A stretch of DNA of 64,000 nt from Flaveria trinervia (taxonomy: Eukaryota > Streptophyta > Magnoliopsida > Asterales > Asteraceae): NCBI GenBank assembly GCA_025506515.1, contig CM046442.1, positions 18,166,443 to 18,230,442 on the forward strand. Direction: 5' to 3'. Position numbers and translations under genes: made by a program. Below, piece by piece: positions 36,361 through 48,010 of this stretch. The number at the start of each line of letters is the position of its first letter. The stretch's first letter is position 1. Below the pieces are notes generated by a model. It searched no databases. It was not told where the DNA came from and was given only the letters and a program-made list of their open reading frames with translations.

Positions 36361-37412
36361 TCTATAACATTTAATAAAACAAAGTTTTTTTTTGCCACTT
36401 TTCATTCTCTTGACCCATGTTTTTTTATCACTTGTCATTTTTCTAAATATTCACACATTAGTTTTCCCTCTATAGATTTTTTTTAAAAAATCAAACTATC
36501 TTTTTTAAAATAGAATTTATGAAAGAAATTAAAAATACCATCTTTTAGTTAAAATCTAAGTAACAAAAAACTAGACTTTTATATAATATGAAATTTTCTA
36601 AAACATTAAAAAAATTTAAACAATATACTTTTAATTCATTTTGTTTTTTAAAAAAGTATAAACATGTGAAATATTTAAAAACAGTCTTATAAAAATAACC
36701 AAAATAATTACAAATCATATTTTTATTATAAAAAATTATAAAAATTATTTGTTATAAAAAAACTTAAAACGAATGTTTAAAAAGAAAATATTTACATAAG
36801 AGAGTTAAAAAAGTGTTATAATTGTTTAATTTCTTAAACTATTACCTATATATAATTTTATTTATATTATATATTAAAATATTATACTGTAACTATTTAT
36901 GTTTATTTTACATATATATTTTACATTAAACTTTATTCCGTTTATTTAGTGAGTATTTAGCCTGTCTATCTATCTATAAAAAAACTAAAATAAGCGTGAA
37001 ACTATTGTAGATCTCATTATACTTATTTTTTCATTTCTCTATATTATTAATAATAATATTGAATACTAATAATATTACTTATATAATTTTCAAATTAAAA
37101 AATATATAAGTTAATAAATTAAAAACCTATTTTTTATTAAAAAACACTTTTTAAAAACAAAAAATTTATAAAATACAGAATACAACGAATTTTTTTAAAT
37201 TTTTTTCTTAAAACAATATATTTAAAAATCACATTTTTTTATAAAATAAAAGTTTAAGAAAAATACATTGTTGTTTATTTACTTAAAGTAGTTATTTATA
37301 CGTACTTATAATTATTTTATCTTCAAGCATGATCTTATAATCCATAAACTTTTATAATAATTATTTAATAATTTATTTGTTCAATCCGTGTATTACACGG
37401 AGACTAACCTAG
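36361..37412 (+). mobile_element. Non-autonomous Helitron (family with CCGTGT hairpin)
   Basis: The 3' end has a perfect hairpin, CCGTGT-ATT-ACACGG (37386-37400), then AGACTAACCTAG and T (CTAG 37409-37412). The likely 5' end is A|TCTATAACATTTAATAAAAC at 36361. It resembles 60497-61319 over much of its length: CACTTGTCATTTTTCTAAATATTC, CATAAGAGAGTTAAAAA and TTATAATCCATAAACTTTTAT counterparts. It is AT-rich with no coding capacity. The 5' end is less sure than the 3' end. Confidence 0.65.
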
Positions 37413-38448
37413 TAATATATATCCAAGAGTATACAACACGTGTGATAATCTTTTGTATACTTTTATAGAAACGATCAAATTTATGGTTAGCATATTATAT
37501 GTAATAAAAATTTAAAAAAAAATTGCAGTTGTAGTCGGAAAAAATTAGAGATTCAAAATTGCGAGATGGACGACAAAAACAAAAGAAAAGGTGTTCAATT
37601 CTATTGAGAGGAGAGAGAGAGCGCAAAATCTGTTGATGAATGAAGATTTGACCAAAAGAGATTACCATGAATAAAAGAAGATGAGCTAATGAAAACACGT
37701 ATTGTTAGAGCTTATTTTACCGGGGGGGAAATGCGTCAAAAGATGAATGAAGGTGACATTGTAGGCAACTACATTCAACTTTTATATAGTATATAATTGA
37801 TAAGTTTTTCTAATTTGATATAGCAGAAAACCATATATTATAAAATAAGAAGATTCGTTAAAACAATATCAAATTTGATATAAAACATGTATGCTGCTTG
37901 GCCAAAGATTAAAGTTGTAATAGGCCAAAAGGTATCGGAACATATTTGACGTCGATGATAATTATTTATATTATTATAAAAATAGATATTGAATCCGATA
38001 CTCCATTAAACCTTAAAAGGTAGTAGGTCCTTTCATTTTTTTTACTGTGGTAGTCAATCAAATCTGAATATGGTTTTAGTAAAATTTTGTCACCACTATA
38101 TAAAATAAAGCTAATATAAAACATAACAGTACGATAAATGAAGTTTTATACTATGCCTATCGTCAAAGATGATTTGATATTATAATGACATCTATCTAAC
38201 ATGTTTATACAAACACATAAAAGATTTGGTTGTGATTTAGTGGCCCCAAGTCCAATAATTAAATAACAATGAAATAGGTTAAAAGGCACAACTTTTTTCT
38301 TAAATAAATAAGTTGTTTAAATCGTCCGTCAATGTGGTTAGAGTGGTTCGAATCATTTGACGATCGCTCGAAAATTACTTGGAAGATGTTCGGTCGATTT
38401 ACCGCTCAATTGTAAATGAGCTAATCGGCTTAGTTGGGTTTGTGATCA
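37413..38448. other. AT-rich intergenic DNA, no gene seen
   Basis: The frame at 37495-37698 (minus) has no recognisable features. The purine run near 37606-37625 (GAGAGGAGAGAGAGAGCG) is a simple repeat. Nothing else is supported. Confidence 0.6.
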
Positions 38449-38706
38449 TGTTGTCGTGGTTGGATCAAAAATAATTTAATATTAAAGACTTAACTATCTA
38501 TAACTATTATGAGCAAGTAAGATCGTCTCCACAGAGATTTGATGAAAAGTGTAAAACTTTATACCTAAAACTTGAAACATGAACGAAAATACTAAAATGC
38601 AAATATTTTTGGATTTTTATTTAATCGGAAAGATAAATTAGAAGAGAACTAATTTGATCTCATCTTGACGACCTCCATAGCCCGGAACTTGTGCCCTCTT
38701 GGTATA

Positions 38707-39203
38707 TCAATATCCTCTTTCAGCGTAAAAACCATCCTCCTCATTTAATCCCCCATCCCAGTTATCTACTCTATCACCTTGGTACTCATCATGATAGAAT
38801 TCTTCATTCTCAAAAGAAGGTTCAACCCGATCAGCCGGATTACGTTGTTTTGGTTGAGCACGGTTAGGGTGGTTTAGGCCTTCTGGTTGGTTAGGCTCGG
38901 GATTAAATGGATGGAAATTTTGAAATTGTGGCGGTGGTTGTTGATATAGACGGGGTGGTGGTGGAGGTGGTTGTTCACCTTGGTTGTTTCCGGGATTAAG
39001 AATTTTCATCATTGGTGGATGGCTTTCAGGTGTTTTAGATAGTATTTGAGAATATAATGTGCTCTTGTAGAACCTGTTTCTTCTTTAGAATGAGTATTGC
39101 CCCTTTCAGATGGGGTAATCATCGTTTTCTCTCTTTGATTTGCTTGGTTTTGCCTTGCTGCTTTTTCCACTTCCATATCGAATACAGAGTGTCTTGTATG
39201 CAT
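38707..39203 (-). pseudogene. Gag-like N-terminal fragment of the Athila-like element
   Basis: From ATG at 39203 the minus strand codes MHTRHSVFDMEVEKAARQNQ with a charged Gln/Arg-rich start, then GSTRAHYILK. A frame change near 39012 leads to MMKILNPGNNQ, a run of six prolines, and Gln/Pro/Asn-rich and acidic sequence ending YAERGY near 38707. I recognise no enzymatic domain. Position after the primer site suggests a gag leader. The low complexity and the missing downstream region make it non-functional. Confidence 0.45.
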
Positions 39204-39310
39204 AACCTGTCTCTACAACCATGAGAAAACCAAGAGTAGTACTGAACGAATAAAACGTAAGACTAAATTAGACTAAACTAAACTAAAGCTTAACACTTTG
39301 CGCACATATT

Positions 39311-39327
39311 CCCCGGCGACGACGCCA
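39311..39327 (-). other. Primer-binding site, tRNA-Asp type
   Basis: On the minus strand TGGCGTCGTCGCCGGGG closely matches the Athila-type site TGGCGCCGTTGCCGGGG. It lies 9 bases inside the LTR-like end at 39337. Confidence 0.7.
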
Positions 39328-39465
39328 TTTTGATTGTGTTGTCGTGGTTGGATAAAAAACAATGTAATATTAAAGACTTAACTACCTATAACTAGTATAG
39401 GAGTAAGGTCATCTCTATAGGGAATTGGTGGAAAGTGTAAAGCTTTATATCTAGGAAGTGAATCC

Positions 39466-40355
39466 AAGGATCGCATACAGGAATTATCAGTGTCAGTTGA
39501 TGACAAGTCAACATTTGCGGAATCAACGTTAATTTGGTTTAATTGTTTTAATAACTTTAATTATCAATGAATATTCAAGAACACACTAACAGAAACACAA
39601 TTAATGAATAATATGTATTTCATTAAAATATGTTAATCATTACAAAATAATGAATGAATAATATCAAGTTTGTTATGATGTGACGACTGCTAGGGTTTGG
39701 TTGAGAGACGGTGATTGTCCTATTGCTATTGTTGTTGCTGTTCAATCAATCGTCTAAAACAATCATCATTGAATCGAATATATATAGACATGATGTTTCT
39801 GTTATAGGGAACACCGGATCTCTTGGGATTTGATTTGTGTCGGTTAAGGAATCATCGGATTTCTTGGGATTCGCATAACTGCCTTGTTGACTTGTTGACT
39901 TGTAACACTTGCATTATACAAGTGTTTGGACTTTGCAGGAACAGTGTCTTCTGTAGGAATTTATTCTTTCGTAGAATACTTGTTCTTCTGTAGGAGTCTT
40001 GTTCTTCCGTAGGAGTCTTGTTCTTCTGTAGAAAACTTCCACTTCCGAAGCAAACTTGTTCTTCAGTTCTTGTTGTTCATCCGCAGAGGATCTTTGGATG
40101 TAATGTTACTTGTAAGAAGCATATCTACGGAAGAACAAAATGTTCATCCATAGATGTTTCTTACACTTGGTCAATTTCATAAATTGACCAAGACTAATGT
40201 TTGTACCTGCAATTATTCATAACACATATATATGGGTTAGCATATATAATTAATGCATGCATAATAAATGACAATTACAAATATTCATTACAAGAATTGA
40301 TTAAAGTTTTAAGCCTATACAAATTGATCTAGACCTAAAAGTCCTAGATTTAACA
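39466..40355 (-). repeat. Probable copia 3' LTR (minus strand)
   Basis: On the minus strand it starts TGTTAAATCTAGGAC at 40355, directly after the purine tract CCTAAGGGCGAG. It contains a TATATATAGACA-like TATA segment near 39780-39792. Between 39940 and 40165 it has diverged words such as CTTCCGTAG, CTTCTGTAG and CTTCCGAAG. The other end is uncertain. No partner LTR exists in the window. Confidence 0.55.
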
Positions 40356-40399
40356 ATACTCGCCCTTAGGCTTAGATCCCTGTAATCAATCCTTCAAAA

Positions 40400-43300
40400 T
40401 AGAAAGCTCCTTGATTCTGGCAATGATCTTGTTGTAGAAGTAAGACACAGTAGTCTTCTGATCATCATACTTGTAGTTGATCTTCATCTTGCTGAACTTC
40501 TTCAGAGTCTCAAAGCTTATCCCCAGAACATCTTCCTACGTAGTGAGTGTGTCTAACACATTGTTGTTATTCACCACTTCTAGCTCATCTTGCTCTGAAA
40601 TTCTGAGTTCTGTGAATTCATCAAACGTTGTTCCCTTTAACAGTCCAACATTGAATCTTCTTCTTTTGTAGGCTTTGGCATGTAATTTGTCAATTACTTG
40701 TATCACATGGACATGCAGGAACAAATCTTTTTATGCTTTTTCATCAGCCAACTTGGGAAAGAATTTGTCATTAAGGTACGAGGTGTAGCTGGGATGAAGT
40801 AATTTCATTTCCACAGGCTCAAAGATCCTGATCCGGTCAGCTTTCTTGTGTTCAGCATTTCTTAGCAGGAAAACTCCTTTGTTTTCTCAACATAACCCCA
40901 TTCAGTTATAAGGTATGTGAATTGAGTCCCTTCAATGCATTTAATTGCTGCTGTAGTTCTGCTTTTGCAGCCAACCCTTTTCAGGAATTCATCATCTATA
41001 GATTCTGAGGCATTGGACTTGTATCTTTTAAGCCATTTGATTCTCTTCTGATGTTCTGCATCTTCTCTTTTAGCTTCTCTGAGGACATCATCTTTAATTT
41101 AGTCTTGAGCTTTCCCATTAGAGTTGAGAAGTCTCTTCTTCTAGGGTGAATTAGATGATTGCAGATGATCAGGCTTTGAAGATCTTTGATGTCATTCTCT
41201 GGCTGACTCACCACTGAAAATACATCATGGAAGTATTCAACTCTTCCAGATGTTCTCTTAATAATAGCACAATCTCAGTCTGGATCATATTTCCAGGCCA
41301 TGATCCTATTCTCTTCCATAGAACTAGGAGTTATGAGGTGGTTTATTAGTTGTATCAGAGTGGATCTATGTTCAGTTTTCTCCTTCACTGTAGTGCCAAG
41401 TGGCCATACTTTGCCTGGGATTACTTCTCTTGGCTCTCTGATCAATTTGTCCTTTCCTTTGTGGTGATCTTTAGGTTCAACTATTATAGGTTCAGCAGGA
41501 AGTTTGCTTTGTTGCTCATAGGATGGATGTGGAGCCTCAGTTCTGAATTTTACACCAGTATCCAGCTCAACTTTCATCACATGCTCCATCATCTTTCTAA
41601 GTTCTCCTACTGACCTTCCCTTAAGCTCATATGGTTTGTAGTTATGGCCTTGTAACCAACAAGTTATGTTGTATTTATTCAGCTTAGTTGTGTCATAATG
41701 TCCCAACTCCTTCTTTATCTTCTAGATGGATTGAAAGGTGCTAAAGGCTTAATAGTCACAATTTGGTATCATAAAGCATGCAAGCTCAAACTCTTTCAAC
41801 AGATTCTTCATCTCAGTCAGGTTTAGCCTCTCAACCATGTCATAAGGGAAACCGTGGTTTATGAGTGTCATGAACATGGTTGATTCAGGCCTCTCTTTTA
41901 ATATGTCTTTTGTAGACAGAAGATCATCATCCTTTGAGGCTTTCTAATCAGCTGGAGAGTCTTCCTTGATCAGTTCTTTCCACTCTTCATCACTGTCATC
42001 ATCCTGGTGAGAGATAGACTTCACAGTAGATAAATCTACTGAAGGTGTGTGTTCGGGAGATGTGAGCTTTTGTTTCTTGGAAGAACTTTCATTAGTTGTC
42101 ATCTTCTTCTCTGCAGCACCAAGATATTTTTTCTTCCTTGAATATTGAATAAGCTCTTTTGATGCCTCAGCAGATTGTTTTGTTTGAACAGCTGAAACAT
42201 CAGCATTTGACTCTAATGCTTAGATCTTCATTTTTAGCTGCTCAATCTCTTCTTCTTTTCTTTTTATCACATTTGATTGAGCAGAAATAGAGTTATTTGC
42301 TTGTTCAAGCTTCATCATCACCCTATCTTTTTCTTCCTTTTCAGCTTCTGCTGACTCTTTAAGTTCAGACTCCTGATCAAGCAGAGCATCTATGACTTCA
42401 TTGTTGCATTGAGCATCTTCTCTTAACCTTATTATTCTAACTTCTTGTTTCACCAGCTCTTCATACTTTTCTCTGATCACTCCCTTCAACTCCCATATTC
42501 TTTGCTTTCTTTTTTTTTGATTTCAGCACCAGCTTGTTGTACTCAGCAACCAAATAACTATTGCTGACAGGGATATCAACATCACTTAGATCCTCTTCAT
42601 TGTATGCTATCACATCAACATGGTTTGCTTCATCTTCTCCTTCCTGATGTTGAGAAGCAATCTCATCATCTATTACTTCTTTCTGGGCTTCACCTGCTGA
42701 GCTTGAAGTGATTTCAATAGCTTGAACTTTCGGTTCTTGATGTGATTGTTGTTGTTGCTGATGATCAGTGACTGGAGAAACTGGTATAGTCTCATTTGAG
42801 AGTACATGGATTCAGTGTTTGATAATGACAGTTTGACTGTACTTGCTTGAGAGGCTAACTCTATCTCCCCAGTGTAGATGCTCTCAGTGGCTGAACTTTC
42901 TGGGTTTGGAGGTTGTTGATAAAGTTGCATTTGAAGTTGATTTGGTAATTGAGGGTGGATTGGAGAGATTGGCTCAGTGTTTTGGATGTTTGGTGATTGT
43001 GGTTAGGATGTTTGTTGTTGATTTGGTGATTGAGGGTGGATTGGAGAGACTGGCTCAGTGTTTGGCTGTTTGGTGATTGTGGTTAGGATGTTTGTTGTTG
43101 ATTTGGTGATTGATGGTGGATGGGAGAGATTGGCTCTGTGTTTTGGCTGTTTTGGGATAGAGGGGGAAAGGGAGAGAGTTTTGTTCAGTGCTTTGACTTG
43201 CTAGTGAATTTGGTACGGATGATTGAGATTGATGATGTATGGGTGATACAACAGGTGAATGAGTGTCTTGTACTGAATTGGCTGGAGAGTCCTCTTGTTG

Positions 43301-44083
43301 AACATCCCACACAAGCTCTTGAGGAATATCAGCAGTAACATCAATCACATGTGCAAACATATCCATGTCAGCTCCTTCATATTTTCCAGAAATTTTGTTC
43401 GGTACTGATCTGCCAAGGTGTGCTTGAACAAAAGCACCACCATCCATAGTAGTTCCAGGCAGATCAACATTGATGATCAGTTGTAGGAACCTTGGAAACA
43501 TGTACATCTTATCAGCCTTCTGCACTTTGATGTGATCACTTAAGCAGTTGAAGATGTACTTTGAATAATTATAGGTTCTTCCCTCAAAAACACCAATAAT
43601 CCTAGAGGAAATGTGCCATGAGAATCTCTCAAGACCAGATTTTCTGTTTGACATACACTTAAGGTAAGTGTGACAGAGAAATTTGTACGGCTTGCAAAGT
43701 CTTCCTTTCTTGATTTCTCCTTTGTCGAAATCACCATCATATCCCATCAGAAGAAATACTTTCTCTATGTATTCATCTTCGAACACATCAGGATGACCAG
43801 CTTTGACTTCTCCCAACTCAAGAACCCTTCTTATTGTCTTTTCATCGACTCTCAGTCGTCGATTCTTCACAATAGCCATAATAGCTTCACCATCTTCGTC
43901 TATGTGTGTAGAGTTCCAGAAATCAGTGATATGTGATTGATAAATCACAGGCTCTGCTAATAAGGCATAAAACAGCCTCAATCTTCTTAGGTATCTGATA
44001 ATTTCTTGACACCCTTCTGAAACAGGATCATCAGGGTTCAAGAAGGCACATACATTGTGTTCTCTCGCAAATCGTTTATCCAT
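40400..44083 (-). pseudogene. Extra ORF of the minus-strand copia (partly open)
   Basis: From ATG 44083, 342 codons are open to 43055. The first ~230 residues form the conserved domain: ITDFWNSTHI, AIMAIVKNRRLRVDEKTI, FLCHTYLKCMS, FEGRTYNYSKYIFN, MFPRFLQLIIN. It aligns with the + strand copy (HMTEFW ... FNYS ... MYPRFL) and is the better preserved of the two. A Ser/Pro/Gln/His/Asn-rich tail follows, built partly of 81-bp repeats. Broken frames continue to about 40400: a strongly charged coiled-coil (42220-42489), a basic block (41275-41706), and others. No catalytic motif, signal peptide or membrane segment was seen. Function unknown. Family recognised from memory as Asteraceae copia-linked. 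Confidence 0.7.
42939..43155 (-). repeat. Three ~81-bp tandem repeats inside the extra ORF
   Basis: Copies start at 42939, 43020 and 43100 (+ strand GATTTGGT(A/G)ATTGA...). Each carries GGTGGAT(T)GGAGAGA, TGGCTC(A/T)GTGTT and, in the first two, GGTTAGGATGTTTGTTGTT. Spacings are 81 and 80. Since 81 is 27 codons, the first step would keep the frame and the one-base loss in the second breaks it. On the minus strand they code an Asn/His/Gln/Pro-rich tail. Confidence 0.85.
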
Positions 44084-45335
44084 CTGTTCATAAGAAAAGA
44101 TTTTGTTAGAATCACATTATTCACATGAGAATGCGAACAGTTGAGAGATAAAACACGAATCAAGCAGTTCATTCTTGAACATTACAACATGTTTTACCTG
44201 AAGAATAGCAAATTAGTGACATAGATATATGTTTGTTTAATGTTTTTATGTGGTAAAATTTTAAATGCTATGGAGGAGGGAAAAGTTTGTTGAGAGTGAG
44301 TTTTTCTAGGTCTGAAAAGTAAGCTGAAAAAGCGAATAATGAATTTGAGAAGTCAGACCGCATCATTTATACGCTCAGACACATTAATTTTATCTCATTA
44401 ATTAAATAGGACCCACACCGTATTCTTCCGTAGAACATCTACGGATCAACAACATCTGCTGATGTAGTGTAACTTACATTTTCATAGATTACCAAACTGT
44501 AAAATTAAATTACATTTGTTGATCTTTGTTCATCCGTAGTTTACCAATCTATAGATAAGCATTTAAGTTTTCCACATTATAGCTTTTGCTGATTCTTAAG
44601 ATGGCACTGTAGCTTCTGCTGATGCTTGAGATAGCACTGTAGCTTCTGCTGATGCTTAAGATAGCACAATGCAGAAAAAATTGTTGTTTGTATGGTCCAA
44701 GTCTATTGGTTAGAACCATTTATTGCTTTAGGACCTTGTTGGCTTTGTATTCATGGCAATTTAGCACAAGAAAGCTCAAAAAGATTTTAATAAAATTCTC
44801 ATGTATCCAGTAGCTAAGATGATGCTCAGATTCCAATTCCTTCATATTGATGATGAGATAGACAATGTTGTTGATTGAGAAACTTAACTTCATGTATTCT
44901 ACTCCCCCTAAATTTGTGATTAATGGTGAAATTAAGCATTTATCATAAATTTCTTTAAGAGAATAACATGATTTGTAACTGTATGATGATGATCAGACAT
45001 ATATACACATATGATGGGATCATACTATAATACTAAGGCTCTTCCTGATGAGTTGTTTTGTTAAATTGATACCTGAACAAAGTTCTGATTGCAAGTATAT
45101 TGTCCACTTATATCCATACAAGAGCTCATGTATCAACTGGGCATGCTAATTATCATGTTTTCATGTTGTTTGGAAATAACTGTTATGGGCTTCACATTCA
45201 ATTTACAAAGATTTTGTCCTCCCTTTGCAAGTCGAATCATCATTTTTTCACACTTAAGAACTATGTACTTGAAGTTATAAGATCTATCTTGAGATGCATT
45301 TGACATCTCATTAATACAATGATGTAAAAGCTCAA
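44084..45335 (-). other. Copia spacer between pol and extra ORF
   Basis: No domain is seen. On the minus strand a strong purine tract, AAATTTAGGGGGAGTAGAA, lies at about 44900-44918, resembling a polypurine tract although no LTR follows. SIRE-type elements are known to carry purine tracts between pol and their last ORF. Near 44580-44665 (+ strand) is a short array of TAGCTTCTGCTGAT...AGATAGCACTG units (three copies of about 32 bp). Confidence 0.5.
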
Positions 45336-45409
45336 GATCTATCTTGGCGTACAACTTCTCCTTTCTCAGCGTCTCCAATACCTCCCGAATGTGACCGGTA
45401 TGCTCCTCC

Positions 45410-46100
45410 TCACTTTTAGAGTAAATCAGAATATCCTCATCCCTAATCATCTAACATCGGCCGACACACTCGTTTCATCAAATCCATAAAAGCAGTTGGC
45501 GCATTGGTCAGACCAAAAGACATAACGGGAAACTCGTAGTGTCCATAACATGCACAAAGAGCTGTTTTAGGAATATCTTGCTCCTTCACCTTCAACTGAT
45601 GATTACCAGATCGAAGTTCTACCCTTGAAAACCATTGGCACCCCGGAGCTAATCAAACAAATCATCAATCCTTGGTAAGGGGTACCGATTCTTCGCCGTC
45701 AACTTGTTCAGCTCACGGTAGTCAATACACATACTCATACTTCCGTCTTTCTTCTTCACAAATAGGACCGGGGCACCCCAAGGAGAGATACTCGGTCTAA
45801 TGAACCTCTTATCAAGCAGCTCTTGCAATCACTCCATCCACTCTTTCATCTCAGTCGGAGCAAGCCGATACGGTGTCTTAGCTACTAGTTGGGCACCTGG
45901 TATCAAGTCAATCTGAAACTCGATCTCACGTTATGATGGCACTCTTGGTAAGTCGTCTGGGAGCACGTCTGGAAAGTCACACACAACCGGGACATGGGTA
46001 GTTGTGGTGTTGGCGCATCCATGCCCTTTACATAAGCCAAGTAGGCACTACATCCTCGCCTCATGCACTTTCCCGCCACCGCCATCGAAATCACTTTTGG
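45410..46100 (-). pseudogene. Gypsy reverse transcriptase fragment (broken)
   Basis: Reading the minus strand from about 46090 down, I see the APTEMKEW-like linker, FIRPSISPWGAPVLF, VKKKDGSMSMCIDYRELN, AKNRYPLPRIDDLFD, then a decayed middle part. The segment DILIYSKSEEEHTGHIREVL follows at about 45440-45370. The catalytic aspartates would lie near 45440, where the reading gives RDEDILIYSK rather than FIDDILIYSK, so the site appears altered. Several stops are present. The domain ends at the junction near 45335. Confidence 0.8.
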
Positions 46101-46553
46101 GATCGTCTTGACTTGATCACCATAAACGTTACTGAACTCCTGTCAAGCATTGTCAAATGAATCATCTTCTTGTGACACACAATGTTCGCCTCGAAGTCCG
46201 CCAACCAATCCATCCCAAGAACCAAGTCAAAACCACCTAAGGCTATCACAAATAGTCTAACCAGGGATTCATGACCTTCTAACTCCACATCAAAATATCT
46301 ATCCTCTCAGAAATCCTAGTAGACTTTCCTATGGTGGTTTCTACATCGAAGGGCTTATCAATACTTCTACTCCTAAAGGGCAGCTTAGCATAAAAGGTAG
46401 CAGAAATAAAACTCTTACTAGCTCCAGAATCAAACAACACAGAAGCAAGAGCTTGGTTACTAGATACATACCTAACACGATATCGGGGCCCATCCTAGCC
46501 TTCTCCTGCATTATCATAAAAGCCTTGTGCCCTTTGCCCTTGGTTCCTTGCAA
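46091..46553 (-). pseudogene. Gypsy protease (broken)
   Basis: On the minus strand the active site VLFDSGASKSFIS is at about 46440-46402 in one frame. The second half, FDLVLGMDWLADFEANIVCHKK, is in 46091-46288. A frame change lies between them. It sits between the zinc knuckles and RT as expected. Confidence 0.8.
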
Positions 46554-47157
46554 TCCCTGCTTATGTGACCCTTTCCTCTGGAGTTATAGCATCGTACCAC
46601 CCCACACTCTCTGGCCACATGACTGGGCCTCCCGCAACGAAAACAGATATTGGTCCCCAGTCTACATTCGCCGAGGTGTTGGCGTCCACATTTGGAGCAA
46701 AGGTTTGGTCTCCACATACACTCTCCAATATGCTCTATGGCACACTTACCACACTTTCTCATCCCCACACCGGACGAAGCTACGCGCCGGTCCTCCGTCC
46801 TTGCAACCTTCTTGTTTAGAGTGGCCCTGCCACGTCCAAACCACTTTCCGTTCTAATTCTTGTCGTCGGTACCCTTCATGTTCCTTCAATAGCACTCGTC
46901 TCATTCACTGCCCTAATTACCTTAGTCACCATAGACGGTAGAATCGCCTGCATGACCTGTTGGACTCCCTCAACAACAGCCTCTTTCAGTGTGGTCCTTA
47001 AACTAGCACTATCATCGCTGCCTTCCAGGTGAGGGGCCTTGGGCTCTTCGAGTGCCATTTCAGCCGCCCTAGCCCGGCTTCTCGTGACACGCGGTTCAGC
47101 ACCACGTCCACCACAACCTTCATCTGACAAAACCTTGGGAGATCTACCGCCAACCAT
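46514..47157 (-). pseudogene. Gypsy gag with core deleted, zinc knuckles kept
   Basis: The N-terminal part (47157-46876) reads MVGGRSPKVLSDEGCGG, then an Arg/Ala-rich stretch and LKEAVVEGVQQVMQAILPSM. The C-terminal part (46768-46514) holds Cys/His repeats CGKCAIEHIGEC, CSKCGRQHLGEC and CFRCGRPSHVAREC, then CYNSRGKGHISRDC. In the last one the second cysteine is serine. Only about 108 bp separate the two parts, so the ~200-residue gag core is missing. Such a protein could not form particles. Confidence 0.78.
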
Positions 47158-47495
47158 CCTCTAACACACACTAAAAGATTCAAACACCAACACAGTCATT
47201 CAAGGAAACAACTCAGTTCATGTCAAGTATAGTAAGTCCCTAATTACAGTGGCCAGTTGTGATTAGCCACTTACTTTACTCTTCATACCCCAAGCATTAC
47301 CTATCCTGACTACATCAGTATTTAAATCTACCAATAACACATAAACCACATAACATACGCACGTAATACTGGTTAACATTAAGAAAATACCTGATGGCAC
47401 GCAACTACTCAGATTGGCACCCCTTCCCTTTCCGTCCCATTCTCAGTTTAAGTTAAGGTTTATTTTGAAAATTTACCCATTTCACTTAAACTTTA

Positions 47496-47507
47496 GCTTT
47501 GATACCA
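47496..47507 (-). other. Gypsy primer-binding site (Met tRNA type)
   Basis: On the minus strand TGGTATCAAAGC, one base from the standard TGGTATCAGAGC, lies 3 bases inside the LTR end at 47511. Confidence 0.8.
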
Positions 47508-48010
47508 ACTTGTATGGCCCCGTTCCCGGGACACTTACAGCTAGTTGATCATCGCACATAAAACATATATATTTATTTTCTTACATAAAAACTTTGCAGC
47601 GGAAACATTTAAACATCCATTTCATTTAAATATAATAGCTTTTGCAAAACAATACGTCGTTATCGAATTACAAAATACAAGTTACATTTCATTACAAAAG
47701 GGTTATAACATTGGATGTCATCCCAAAGGAACTGAGTAGTCGCCCCGTGCCATCCTCAGCAACATTACCTGCCAACTGGAAACATATAAAAGTCAGCTTT
47801 GCTGAGTGAGTTCTAGTTTTATAATAAAACATACTTTTCTTTCGTTAAAACCGTTCTTCACATTTATGCGATCATACAACATACGTACACATAAATAAGA
47901 TCATTATTATCTTCATCAATCATTCATTAACTTCAGTTCATTCATCGTATGTTATTAACTTTCTCGTTCTTTCATCATTACATCTTTTCTTTCCTTCAAC
48001 CATAAACTTT

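Larger units (their letters stand above)
38449..39465 (-). mobile_element. Short Athila-like non-autonomous LTR element, partial
   Basis: Two related segments, 38449-38575 and 39337-39465, start TGTTGTCGTGGTTGGAT and share about 125 bp (TATTAAAGACTTAACTA, GTGTAAA(A/G)CTTTATA). They flank a ~0.7-kb internal region holding a tRNA-Asp-type primer site and a gag-like start. On the minus strand the order is 5' LTR, primer site, gag start, 3' LTR. The 5' LTR copy is cut near 39465 by copia LTR sequence. The RT region is missing, so this is a deletion derivative or LARD-type element. The Athila label rests on the primer type. Confidence 0.55.
39466..45335 (-). mobile_element. 3' half of a SIRE-like copia element, minus strand
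   Basis: Minus order is a pol-to-ORF spacer (45335-44084), the extra ORF (44083 to about 40400), a purine tract, and the 3' LTR (40355 to about 39466). The extra ORF is homologous to that of the + strand copia at 20364-24290, and the LTR shares the CTTCCG(A/T)AG-like words. No protease, integrase or RT domain is present. At the 5' side it joins truncated gypsy RT sequence directly at about 45335. The left boundary is set only by where similarity to the Athila-like LTR stops. Confidence 0.65.

Noticed and set aside
44900..44918. Purine tract as the start of another LTR
   Set aside because: No TG-starting LTR with a partner follows on the minus strand. SIRE-type elements can have purine tracts before the last ORF.
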